A stretch of 12,828 nucleotides of DNA from Chloroflexota bacterium (GTDB lineage Bacteria > Chloroflexota > Limnocylindria > Limnocylindrales > CSP1-4): assembly GCA_021785115.1 (NCBI GenBank), contig JAJYGO010000120.1:1-12828 (forward strand), written 5' to 3'. Below, one piece after another: positions 7,108 to 12,657 of the stretch; the first letter of the stretch is position 1; each line of letters opens with the position of its first letter. The position numbers and the translations under genes were made by a program. The notes under the pieces are model-generated. The model saw only the letters and a list, made by a program, of their open reading frames with translations. It searched no databases and was not told where the DNA came from.

Positions 7108-7997
7108 GCGAGTGCCTCCGCCGTGTCCTCGTCCGCGCCGTAGGCGAGCACGCGGAGCCATGCATCCGTCGCGACAGGGGTAGGGCAGCGTCGTGCACGC
7201 GGGTCGCACACGACCTCGCCGAGCGTCGTTCGCCGGGCGCCGACGAAGAGCGGGACCACCGTCGCGGCAAGGCCGGCGTCGCCGAGCTCGGCCAGCACCA
7301 GCGCCCATGCCTGGCCATGAAGTCCGGGATACCCGCCGCCGCGTCGGGCGAGCCGCGCCAGGAACTCGACCCGCTCGACGGTCGGGGCGACGAACAGGGC
7401 GTGCCAGCCGGCTCGAGCAGGGAGCGCGTCGGCGTACCGAGCGAGCTTGCCGCGGAGCTGCGGCCCGTGCTCGGTGGCCTCGTCGATCTCGAGGTACAGG
7501 ACGGCTGAGCCGCCCCGTGCCTGGAGGACGACGACGCTGTCGGGATAGACCGACGGGAGCAGGGCGGTCGCGTTGCACTCCGGGTGCCAGAGCTGGACGA
7601 GCGGCTCTGCGTCCGCAGGAGTGGCACGGACGAGGGCGCAGACGGTCTCCACGATGTTGAGCGAGTGACGGAGCTGCGTGCCGGCTCGAATGCGGGTGAG
7701 CGGCTGCCAGCCGAGGCGACGACGAGCGCGGGCGGAGACGCGGAGGGCGAGCGGAGCGCCACCGCGGTTCGTCGGGGGAAGTACCGCTCGATCGAGGTAG
7801 CCGAGCCGGTGCAGCGCAGCGAGGCGTTCCTGGGCGGTCTGGCGACGACGGTAGACGAGAGTGACGAGCTGGCTCGTGGTGGCGACATCGCTGCGGTACA
7901 GGAGGCGCAGGCAGGCCCGGTCGCGATAGCGCAGAAGCCCGGGATCGAGCCCGAGGCGGCGATCGGGTGCGGCAGACGTCACGAACGCACCGATCAT
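7104..7997 (-). CDS. replication-relaxation family protein (PF13814-like)
   Basis: The 297-residue product has an N-terminal winged-helix segment (about 22-75: RDRACLRLLYRSDVATTSQL, then RRQTAQERLAALHRLGYLDR) and a C-terminal domain with YPD (151-153), the strand LYLEIDEATE (167-176) and GKLARYADAL (183-192). The EIDxxTE...KLxxY pattern is the hallmark of replication-relaxation proteins found on plasmids and integrative elements. PD (152-153), E170/D172 and K184 have the order expected of a PD-(D/E)XK nuclease-like fold, which is my inference. ATG 7997 was chosen because it precedes the HTH by about 20 residues; the frame is open to 8183, with composition unlike the rest. It is followed by a coupled 104-residue gene. 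Its presence supports autonomous or regulated replication of the element. Confidence 0.78.
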   Translation of the reverse strand: MIGAFVTSAAPDRRLGLDPGLLRYRDRACLRLLYRSDVATTSQLVTLVYRRRQTAQERLAALHRLGYLDRAVLPPTNRGGAPLALRVSARARRRLGWQPLTRIRAGTQLRHSLNIVETVCALVRATPADAEPLVQLWHPECNATALLPSVYPDSVVVLQARGGSAVLYLEIDEATEHGPQLRGKLARYADALPARAGWHALFVAPTVERVEFLARLARRGGGYPGLHGQAWALVLAELGDAGLAATVVPLFVGARRTTLGEVVCDPRARRCPTPVATDAWLRVLAYGADEDTAEALA

Positions 7998-8071
7998 CCG
8001 AGTGGGGTCCCGCCGGGGAAGCCTCGCTGCCCCGCACGATCCGGGGGGCAGGGAAGGGGGCGCCGATGCCC

Positions 8072-8095
8072 CCATTCGACGAACCATTCGACGAA
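8072..8095. repeat. tandem 12-bp repeat with TTCGTCGAA palindromes
   Basis: CCATTCGACGAA is repeated twice head to tail without mismatch. On the minus strand each unit contains TTCGTCGAA, a palindrome with a single central base. The pair lies about 75-100 bp upstream of the replication-relaxation start, a suitable place for an operator or for iteron-like sites. Confidence 0.5.
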
Positions 8096-8528
8096 CGGTC
8101 CTATGCGGCCACCAGAGCCGGCGTGCCTGTCGGCTCGATGTGCTGCCTGACGGCGTGTACGTTCCATGGCAGGACGACCTCAACCAGGGGCCGCCGTAGC
8201 GCCGTCTTCGAGGGCGGGGCGGCCCGTTCCTGTTCAGCTGTGGCGACAGGTCGCGGACGAGCCGCTGGTCGGAAGCACCGATCGCGCCACCGCGTCACGG
8301 ACGGCCGTGTCGATCGAGTGCCGGCGGAAGCGTGCTCGGCCACGACCCGGTGACCGTCCCCCGTCCGTCGTCTGCGTCCGCCGGGAGCGCCGCTCACCGG
8401 CCGGTCGTCGCGGCGGTTCCGCTCCGTGCGGGGCCAGTTCCGCCGAGACGGCGAACGGGTGGCCGGCCGTCGGGCCAGTCGCCTCGCGACCGACCGTACC
8501 CGAGATCGGGCCGGGCGTGAACCGGGTT

Positions 8529-8549
8529 TCTGTACAAGAGTCTGTACGA
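8529..8549. promoter_or_regulatory. TGTAC repeat upstream of the TA remnant
   Basis: TCTGTAC occurs twice with a 12-base period, and the two copies create the inverted repeat GTACA-AGAGTC-TGTAC (8532-8547). It lies 50-70 bp before the antitoxin start, where an RHH antitoxin would bind to repress its own operon. Assignment is by position only. Confidence 0.35.
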
Positions 8550-8615
8550 AATGGCTCCGACCTTGTCGTCGACGTTTCGTTCGACACCAGGGATGACGTG
8601 TGCGACGCTGCGACC

Positions 8616-8874
8616 GTGCTCAAGACCAAGCGGACGTACAACCTCTCGCGCCGGACCATCGAGACGGTCCAGGCGCTCGCCGAGCGAGGGATCGCGCCGA
8701 CGCAGGACGCGCTCGTCGAACTGGCAGTCGAGGAGCTCGCCCGCTGTGTGCGCGACGCGGACGAGGCCGCCGCGTGGGCCTCCGCCACGACCGACCCCCC
8801 AGTTCACGGCGGAGGCCGCCCAGCTCGAGGCGATCTATCGAGACGGCGACGAGGTGACGTGGCGCAAGCCGTAG
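8616..8874 (+). pseudogene. frameshifted RHH antitoxin (MazE-like role)
   Basis: From GTG 8616 the frame reads LKTKRTYNLSRRTIETVQAL, then TQDALVELAVEELAR, a ribbon-helix-helix pattern seen in antitoxins paired with MazF/PemK toxins. After ATTDP the natural continuation QFTAEAAQLEAIYRDGDEVT is found in the next frame, ending at TAG 8872-8874. The switch falls in a run of six C (8795-8800), consistent with one inserted C. The joined product would be about 85 residues, a normal length. In the unshifted frame the tail becomes unrelated Arg/Gly-rich sequence fused to the toxin frame. An alternative start is GTG 8598, with a better ribosome-binding stretch. It could be a sequencing slip in the C run, but the adjacent toxin is also broken. 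Confidence 0.7.
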
Positions 8875-9211
8875 GCCTCCCGCTCCGCTGGGCGGTGGTC
8901 ATCGTCAACCTCGACCCGACCAGGGCCACGAACAGGCAGGCCACCGACGGGCGCTCGTCATCAGCTACGAGGCCTTCCATCGCTCCGGGCTCCTGACCGT
9001 CTGTCCGATCAGCGCCGCGCGCGACACGCCGCGCTACCCGGAGGGAGATCGCGATCCCGGGCGGCGCGGGGGGCCTCCAGAGGGTTCTGGCGGCGGGCAT
9101 CCTGCGGGGCGGTGGCGTCGCGTACCTCGCCGACCCGCGGTCCGCGCGGCCCTGCGGCACCGTCTCGGGCTCGACATTCCGGCGGTGTCGGATGGAGCCG
9201 CCTCGGCATAG
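8859..9211 (+). pseudogene. decayed MazF/PemK-family endoribonuclease toxin
   Basis: Pieces of a MazF-type mRNA interferase appear in order but in changing frames. Frame A (GTG 8859 to about 8924) gives LRWAVVIVNLDPT. A shift in a G run (8923-8925) then gives GHEQAGHRRALVISYEAFHR and SGLLTVCPIS (8924 to about 9040). A shift near 9041-9045 gives EIAIPGGAGGLQR. A last shift before about 9140 gives VRAALRHRLGLDIPAVSDGA and a TAG at 9209-9211. The LDPT, GHEQAG, R-ALVIS, PIS and AIP-type blocks follow the MazF family order. The segment after GGLQR (about 9082-9120) has lost the expected VILC..Q..T block, so residues are missing as well as shifted. The start overlaps the antitoxin end, as in intact modules. 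No working toxin can be made from this copy. Confidence 0.72.
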
Positions 9212-9230
9212 CACGTGGCGGCACGGCACC

Positions 9231-10289
9231 TCACGCTCGACGCCAGGCGGAATTCGGGCCGCCGGTTTCGTCGGCGGGGGCGATCGCGCCGGCGGCGCGC
9301 AACTGTGCGAGCACGAGCCGGATGGTCTGATCGCTCACCCCTGGCAGCGCGGTGCGGACGTCACGGACCCGGAAGTCGCCGGGGGCGTGGCGGAGCACAT
9401 ACTCGCGAACTCGATCCTGCTTCGAGAGCCCCGCCAGGTTCCGGCGAGCGCCCACGCGATCCTCGAAGTCGTCGTACGCGTCGGCGAGCGTCGTGACGAG
9501 ATAGGACGCCCAGGGCCAGATCGAATGCTGCCCCTCGTGCCACCGCCGCTGGGACTCGTAGAGCGCCGCGTAGTAGGCGTGCTTCGTCTCGAACATCCGT
9601 TGCTCCACGCTGACGTAGCGCGACACGCCATAGCCGGCGCGAAGGAGGAGGTGCGCCGTGAGCAGACGCGCCAGCCGCCCGTTGCCGTCGGCCACGGGGT
9701 GGATGGCCAGGAAGTCCAGCACGAACGCAGCGATGAGCAGGACCGGGTGGGCAGCCTCTGTGGCTGCCGACTCGTTGAAGCCCTCGACGAGACCCCGGAG
9801 CAGGAACTCGATCTCGGCGGGGGGCGGCGGCGTGAAGAGGACTTCTCGGTGGCCGTTCTCGTAGCTGACGATGAGGTTCTCGTCGGTCTTGAGGTGCCCA
9901 CCGCCGCCGTCGACGTAGCGGAAGAGCTGGCGATGGAGGTGCAGGATGAAGGGCAGCGTCGGGGGCTCGGGCTCGGCCGCGCGCATGATCTCGTCGATCG
10001 CGTCCCGGTAGCCCGCGAACTCCCGCTCGTTCCGGTTGCGGAAGCGGCGTTCTGCGCCGGCCTGCGCGAGCCCTTCGAGTCGCCCTGGGGCAACCGTGAC
10101 GCCCTCGATCGCGCTCGAGGCGGTGATCGAGGCGATCCGGGTCCCCGTGGCGAGCGCGCGCAGCAGCTCGGGAAGCTGGTCGCGGTACAGCGCCTCGCGG
10201 CCGCGGCCAACATCGAGCCGGGAGAGAACCGCGCCCAATCTCGGCGGCTGGCCGCCGAACGTTCGATCGAGATCTGCGAAGCTGCGCAT
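9231..10289 (-). CDS. Fic-domain protein, probable AMP-transferase with N-terminal inhibitory motif
   Basis: The 352-residue protein has the Fic core HPVADGNGRLAR (197-208): H197 is the catalytic base, and D201, G202, N203, G204, R205 and R208 bind the nucleotide; V199 replaces the more usual Phe. SSAIEG (58-63) matches the inhibitory motif [S/T]xxxE[G/N], with E62 predicted to block ATP gamma-phosphate placement, so this is a class II, self-inhibited Fic protein. The flap hairpin is near VSYENGHREVLFTPPPP (141-157). Residues about 290-345 form a winged-helix domain (RVREYVLRHAPGDFRVRDVR, then VSDQTIRLVLAQLRAAGAI), common in this Fic architecture. It should transfer AMP to hydroxyl groups of target proteins in the cytoplasm. 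ATG 10289 starts a typical N-terminus. It converges on the decayed toxin. The target is unknown. Confidence 0.92.
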   Translation of the reverse strand: MRSFADLDRTFGGQPPRLGAVLSRLDVGRGREALYRDQLPELLRALATGTRIASITASSAIEGVTVAPGRLEGLAQAGAERRFRNRNEREFAGYRDAIDEIMRAAEPEPPTLPFILHLHRQLFRYVDGGGGHLKTDENLIVSYENGHREVLFTPPPPAEIEFLLRGLVEGFNESAATEAAHPVLLIAAFVLDFLAIHPVADGNGRLARLLTAHLLLRAGYGVSRYVSVEQRMFETKHAYYAALYESQRRWHEGQHSIWPWASYLVTTLADAYDDFEDRVGARRNLAGLSKQDRVREYVLRHAPGDFRVRDVRTALPGVSDQTIRLVLAQLRAAGAIAPADETGGPNSAWRRA

Positions 10290-10650
10290 CCGCCAACCCG
10301 CGATAATCTACCTAAGCCACAGCTTCCATTAGCATGATTGATGCGGATTGGCAGGTCAAGGGGATTCGCCGTGCCCAGAGGCTCGGGCGCACGGCCCGCC
10401 ACCATGAACTCGACTATCTGGCCCCGGATGGTGCGCCACCGCGTCGCACGTGGCGGGCTCGGGAAACGGCTCGCGGTGCCGTCACAGAGCAAGCAGGCCT
10501 CCAGACGAGCGCCGCGATTCCTACAGCGAAGCGAGTCGCGTTTCGGGTGGTGCGGCGTCCCAGCACGAATCGGTGTCGCGCTCGTCGTCACCCTCCTGTC
10601 GTCTATGGCGACGATGACCGCGACCGTGACCGCGACGATGAGCGCGTCAG
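10290..10650. other. region between fic and integrase, possible gene remnant
   Basis: No gene is supported in these 361 bp. On the minus strand at about 10380-10530 one frame reads LEACLLCDGTASRFPSPPRA and then RTIRGQIVEFMVAGRAPEPL, with varied residues and mostly G/C third positions, but it has no own stop before fic and no family I recognise; it may be a remnant. At 10608-10645 there is an imperfect run of GACCGC/GACGAT hexamers just after the integrase stop. No clear terminator is seen for the integrase. Confidence 0.35.
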
Positions 10651-11610
10651 TTACGGGCCAGTCGGCGGCCGGCCCCGCGCGAGCCGGTCGATGGGGCTCC
10701 GGTACGCCGCCCGGGCGCGTTCCGCGGCCGCCGAGGCGCCGTAGCGCGAGAGCATCGAGCGGTCGGTCCAGCCCCCCAGCTGCATGACGTCGCCCTCGCT
10801 GTGCCCGGAGGCGAGCATGCTCGAGGCCCAGGTGTGGCGGAGCTGGTGGGGGTGCACTCGCAGGCCGGCCTGGAGGGCCCGACGCCCCACCGTGTGGAAG
10901 ATCTCGTTGCCCGTCAGCGCCTGGCCGGTCCGGGCCACCCAGAGGGGCTCGTCGTCGGTGCGGGGCGCCTTGGGGTGGCGCAGGTAGCGCATGAGGGCCC
11001 TGGCCGTGGCGTCGCCGTAGACGACCGCGCGGCCCCGGCGGCTCTTCGACGTGGAGGCCTCGATGAACGCGAGGTGCTGGGGCAGGTTGAGATCGCCCAG
11101 GCGCAGCGCGGCGAGCTCACCGCGGCGGATCCCGGTGTCGAGCAGGAGCGAGAGCATGGCCAGGTCGCGGCGGGCGATGAGATCGGTCCCTCGGCAGGCG
11201 GCCAGGAGCCGGTTCGACTCCTCGTCGCTGAGGACCGGCGGTGGGTTGAGAGGAACCGTAGGCGCCCGCATGCGCTCCATCGGGCTCCGCTCGATCTCGT
11301 CCTCGTCGACCAGCCAGCCCCAGAAGGGCCGGAGCGCCCGGAACAGGATGCTGATGGTGGCCGGGGCGTTGCCGCGCTCGCCGAGCGCCACGAAGAACGC
11401 CTCGAGGTGCTCGCGCCGGATGCCGTCGAGCGTCCGCGGCATGCCGCGCTCGGCGAGGAACGCGTCGAGCCGGTCGAGCGCACGGAGGTAGGTCGAGATC
11501 GTGCGCCCGCTCTTGCCCTCGGCACGCAGGTGCAGGGTCCAGTAGTCGCGGGTCGACGCGAGCGTCGGGCCCTCGGATAGACTGACCTTCTTGGTGCTGG
11601 CGCGCGGCAT
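10651..11610 (-). CDS. tyrosine recombinase (element integrase)
   Basis: The 319-residue protein has a SAM-like core-binding domain (about 20-105, RDYWTLHLRAEGKSGRTIST onward) and a C-terminal catalytic domain with the full set of active residues: R162 in TGIRRGEL, K189 in STSKSRRGR, H255 and R258 in HPHQLRHTW, W281 in GGWTDRSM (in the His/Trp position) and nucleophile Y290 in LSRYG. It is XerC/D-like in size and lacks an obvious N-terminal arm-binding domain, though the first 20 residues are basic. It should catalyse integration and excision at the tRNA-Leu repeats. Its start lies 107 bp from the intact tRNA, and its promoter overlaps candidate arm sites, so self-regulation is plausible. No excisionase gene is seen. 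Confidence 0.94.
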   Translation of the reverse strand: MPRASTKKVSLSEGPTLASTRDYWTLHLRAEGKSGRTISTYLRALDRLDAFLAERGMPRTLDGIRREHLEAFFVALGERGNAPATISILFRALRPFWGWLVDEDEIERSPMERMRAPTVPLNPPPVLSDEESNRLLAACRGTDLIARRDLAMLSLLLDTGIRRGELAALRLGDLNLPQHLAFIEASTSKSRRGRAVVYGDATARALMRYLRHPKAPRTDDEPLWVARTGQALTGNEIFHTVGRRALQAGLRVHPHQLRHTWASSMLASGHSEGDVMQLGGWTDRSMLSRYGASAAAERARAAYRSPIDRLARGRPPTGP

Positions 11611-11644
11611 GGACAGGGCCTCGGAGCGCGGAAACGGACTGCCA

Positions 11645-11660
11645 GAGTTATACGCGTCTC
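11645..11660 (+). repeat. right copy of element-end repeat
   Basis: GAGTTATACGCGTCTC matches the left-end copy at 1766-1781 at 14 of 16 positions in the same orientation. It overlaps the -10 box of the integrase promoter, so a protein bound here, such as the integrase, could repress integrase transcription. Confidence 0.4.
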
Positions 11661-11675
11661 ATGCCCTGTCCGCAA
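11647..11675 (-). promoter_or_regulatory. candidate integrase promoter
   Basis: On the minus strand TTGCGG (plus-strand 11670-11675) is followed after exactly 17 bases by TATAAC (11647-11652), five of six matches to the -10 consensus. Transcription would begin about 30 bases before the integrase ATG at 11610. The promoter overlaps the element-end repeats on both sides. Confidence 0.5.
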
Positions 11676-11719
11676 GCCAGAAACCGAGGCATGCGCGCTT
11701 CGCAAGCGTGAAACCGTGG
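11671..11719 (+). repeat. pair of 19-bp direct repeats beside the tRNA (candidate arm or core-adjacent sites)
   Basis: CGCAAGCNNGAAACCGNGG occurs at 11671-11689 and 11701-11719 with 16 of 19 positions identical and a 30-bp period, about three helical turns. The second copy reaches the first two bases of the tRNA. Ordered direct repeats flanking an attachment core are typical integrase or excisionase binding sites. No copy was found beside the left attachment repeat. Confidence 0.55.
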
Positions 11720-11756
11720 GCGAGTGGCGGAATGGCAGACGCGCCGGCCTTAGGAG
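11718..11756 (+). repeat. right attachment repeat (attR), 39 bp
   Basis: This is a perfect copy of 1674-1712. It covers the tRNA-Leu 5' half up to the first base after the anticodon loop. Strand exchange must have occurred somewhere within these 39 bases, most likely in or near the anticodon stem-loop, a known crossover location for tRNA-targeting integrases. Confidence 0.88.
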
Positions 11757-11805
11757 CCGGTGCCCCGTGAGGGGCGTGTCGGTTCGACCCCGACCTCGCC
11801 TACCA
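11718..11805 (+). tRNA. tRNA-Leu(UAG)
   Basis: This is a complete 88-base class II tRNA: acceptor GGGCGAG/CTCGCCT (G1.U72 at the top), D arm GCGGAATGGCAGACGC, anticodon stem CCGGC/GCCGG with loop CTTAGGA (anticodon TAG at 11751-11753), long variable stem GCCCC-GTGA-GGGGC, T arm GTCGG-TTCGACC-CCGAC, discriminator A and an encoded CCA (11803-11805). Bases 11718-11756 are the right attachment repeat. Its upstream DNA belongs to the element, and no good -10 box lies within 20 bases of its start, unlike the broken left copy. Its 3' end overlaps the stop codon of the opposite-strand TMEM175 gene. Confidence 0.95.
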
Positions 11806-12504
11806 GTGGATGGCCCGGGGTCGCCAGCGAATCCGCAGTGCGACCACCAGGATCCACACCCCGTTCCATGACCAGGCCGCGAGGCTGGGGTCGACGAGCG
11901 CGATCGGGATCGAGATCAGGAAGACGAGCGGCGCGGTCGCGGCGTAACCCATCAGCCGTCGCAGCTCGGCGGGATCGAGGTCGCCGGCGAGCAGGCCGGC
12001 CCGCTCGGCGTGCCACCACATGAGGAGGGCGGCGCTGCCGATGACCACGTTCGTCCCGGCATAGAGGACGAGGGCCGTCGGGAGCGTCGTGTACCGGCCG
12101 AGCACGGACGTCGGGAACGGCAGGAAGACCACCGCGGCCAGGAACGCCATGTTCAGCGCCAGGATCCGGCGATCGCCACGGACCAGCACGGCGAAGAGCC
12201 GGTGGTGGCTGTTCCACCACACCGCGATCACCGCGAAGCTCAGGACGAACGCGACGAAGGGCGCCTCGAGGGCCCGGAGCTGCGCCTGCAGCGCCGCATC
12301 CGTGCGCGCGATCGTGCTCGGGAGCCGGAGGTCGAGGATCAGCAGCGTGATGGCGATCGCCATCACGCCGTCGCTGAAGGCGGCCACGCGGTGCGGGTCG
12401 AACCGGTCCGTCGAGCCATCCGCGGCGAACCCGGATGGCCCCTCGGTGGTGCGCTCCGCACTCCGGCTCTGGGGGCTGTGGGACGCGGCGGGATCGTCGG
12501 GCAT
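11800..12504 (-). CDS. TMEM175-family (DUF1211) membrane protein, putative potassium channel
   Basis: The 234-residue product carries the family signature RVAAFSDGVMAIAITLLILDL-like segment at 39-59 (RxxxFSD: R39, F43, S44, D45) in the first membrane helix, followed by hydrophobic segments at about 84-98, 113-133, 141-165, 186-205 and 208-225. That makes one six-helix repeat, as in bacterial TMEM175 proteins that form potassium-conducting channels as tetramers. The ATG at 12504 leaves a 38-residue polar leader before the domain; an in-frame ATG at 12585 would add 27 basic residues, and neither has a strong ribosome-binding site. The TAG stop (11800-11802) lies inside the tRNA-Leu gene on the other strand. 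It belongs to the right host flank. Confidence 0.88.
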   Translation of the reverse strand: MPDDPAASHSPQSRSAERTTEGPSGFAADGSTDRFDPHRVAAFSDGVMAIAITLLILDLRLPSTIARTDAALQAQLRALEAPFVAFVLSFAVIAVWWNSHHRLFAVLVRGDRRILALNMAFLAAVVFLPFPTSVLGRYTTLPTALVLYAGTNVVIGSAALLMWWHAERAGLLAGDLDPAELRRLMGYAATAPLVFLISIPIALVDPSLAAWSWNGVWILVVALRIRWRPRAIHW

Positions 12505-12657
12505 CTCGCTGGCGGGAGCGTACACGACCTTCCGCCGCGCTTCCGCCGGCGGGCGCCCGCGCCGGCCCGTCGTCCGGCTCCGCATGGCCGCGGCACGCGA
12601 TGGACGCAGGCGCCACGGTCGGGGCGGTCCGAGTCCGCCGGGATTCGGCCGTGGGAT

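Larger units (their letters stand above)
7998..8615. other. gene-poor region upstream of the replication-relaxation and TA genes
   Basis: This divergent 618-bp region has no gene I can support. It holds a short G/C hairpin GGGGGC-GCCGAT-GCCCCC (8056-8073), a tandem 12-bp repeat (8072-8095) and a TGTAC repeat (8529-8549), described separately. On the minus strand at about 8104-8200 a short stretch ending VLPWNVHAVRQHIEPTGTPA reads like the end of a protein but has no credible start or recognisable family; it may be a gene remnant. A conjugation or ATPase gene is often found upstream of replication-relaxation genes, and none is present here. Confidence 0.4.
1674..11756. mobile_element. integrative element in tRNA-Leu, about 10 kb
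   Basis: A perfect 39-bp direct repeat made of tRNA-Leu 5' sequence bounds the segment, and a complete tyrosine recombinase sits beside the intact tRNA at the right end. Recombination between the repeats would remove 1713-11756 and leave one intact tRNA between the left membrane operon and the TMEM175 gene. Inside are typical accessory genes: replication-relaxation protein, Fic protein, decayed toxin-antitoxin genes, and an ABC exporter with its regulator. No relaxase, coupling ATPase, secretion, capsid or terminase genes are seen, so the transfer mode is unknown. The boundaries are seen in the sequence; mobility is inferred. Confidence 0.82.

Noticed and set aside
6793..8037. A 414-residue minus-strand frame spanning the replication-relaxation gene
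   Set aside because: Only its last 104 codons lie outside that gene and look protein-like; the rest is Arg/Pro-rich shadow sequence. The GTG at 7107 is the better start.
8166..8996. A 276-residue plus-strand frame covering the TA region
   Set aside because: The upstream part has no domain character, and the later parts are antitoxin and toxin pieces joined only by frameshifts. It is not one gene.
10608..10645. CRISPR-like or functional tandem repeat of GACCGC/GACGAT hexamers
   Set aside because: The run is under 40 bp and imperfect, with no spacers; it is best seen as local low complexity after the integrase gene.
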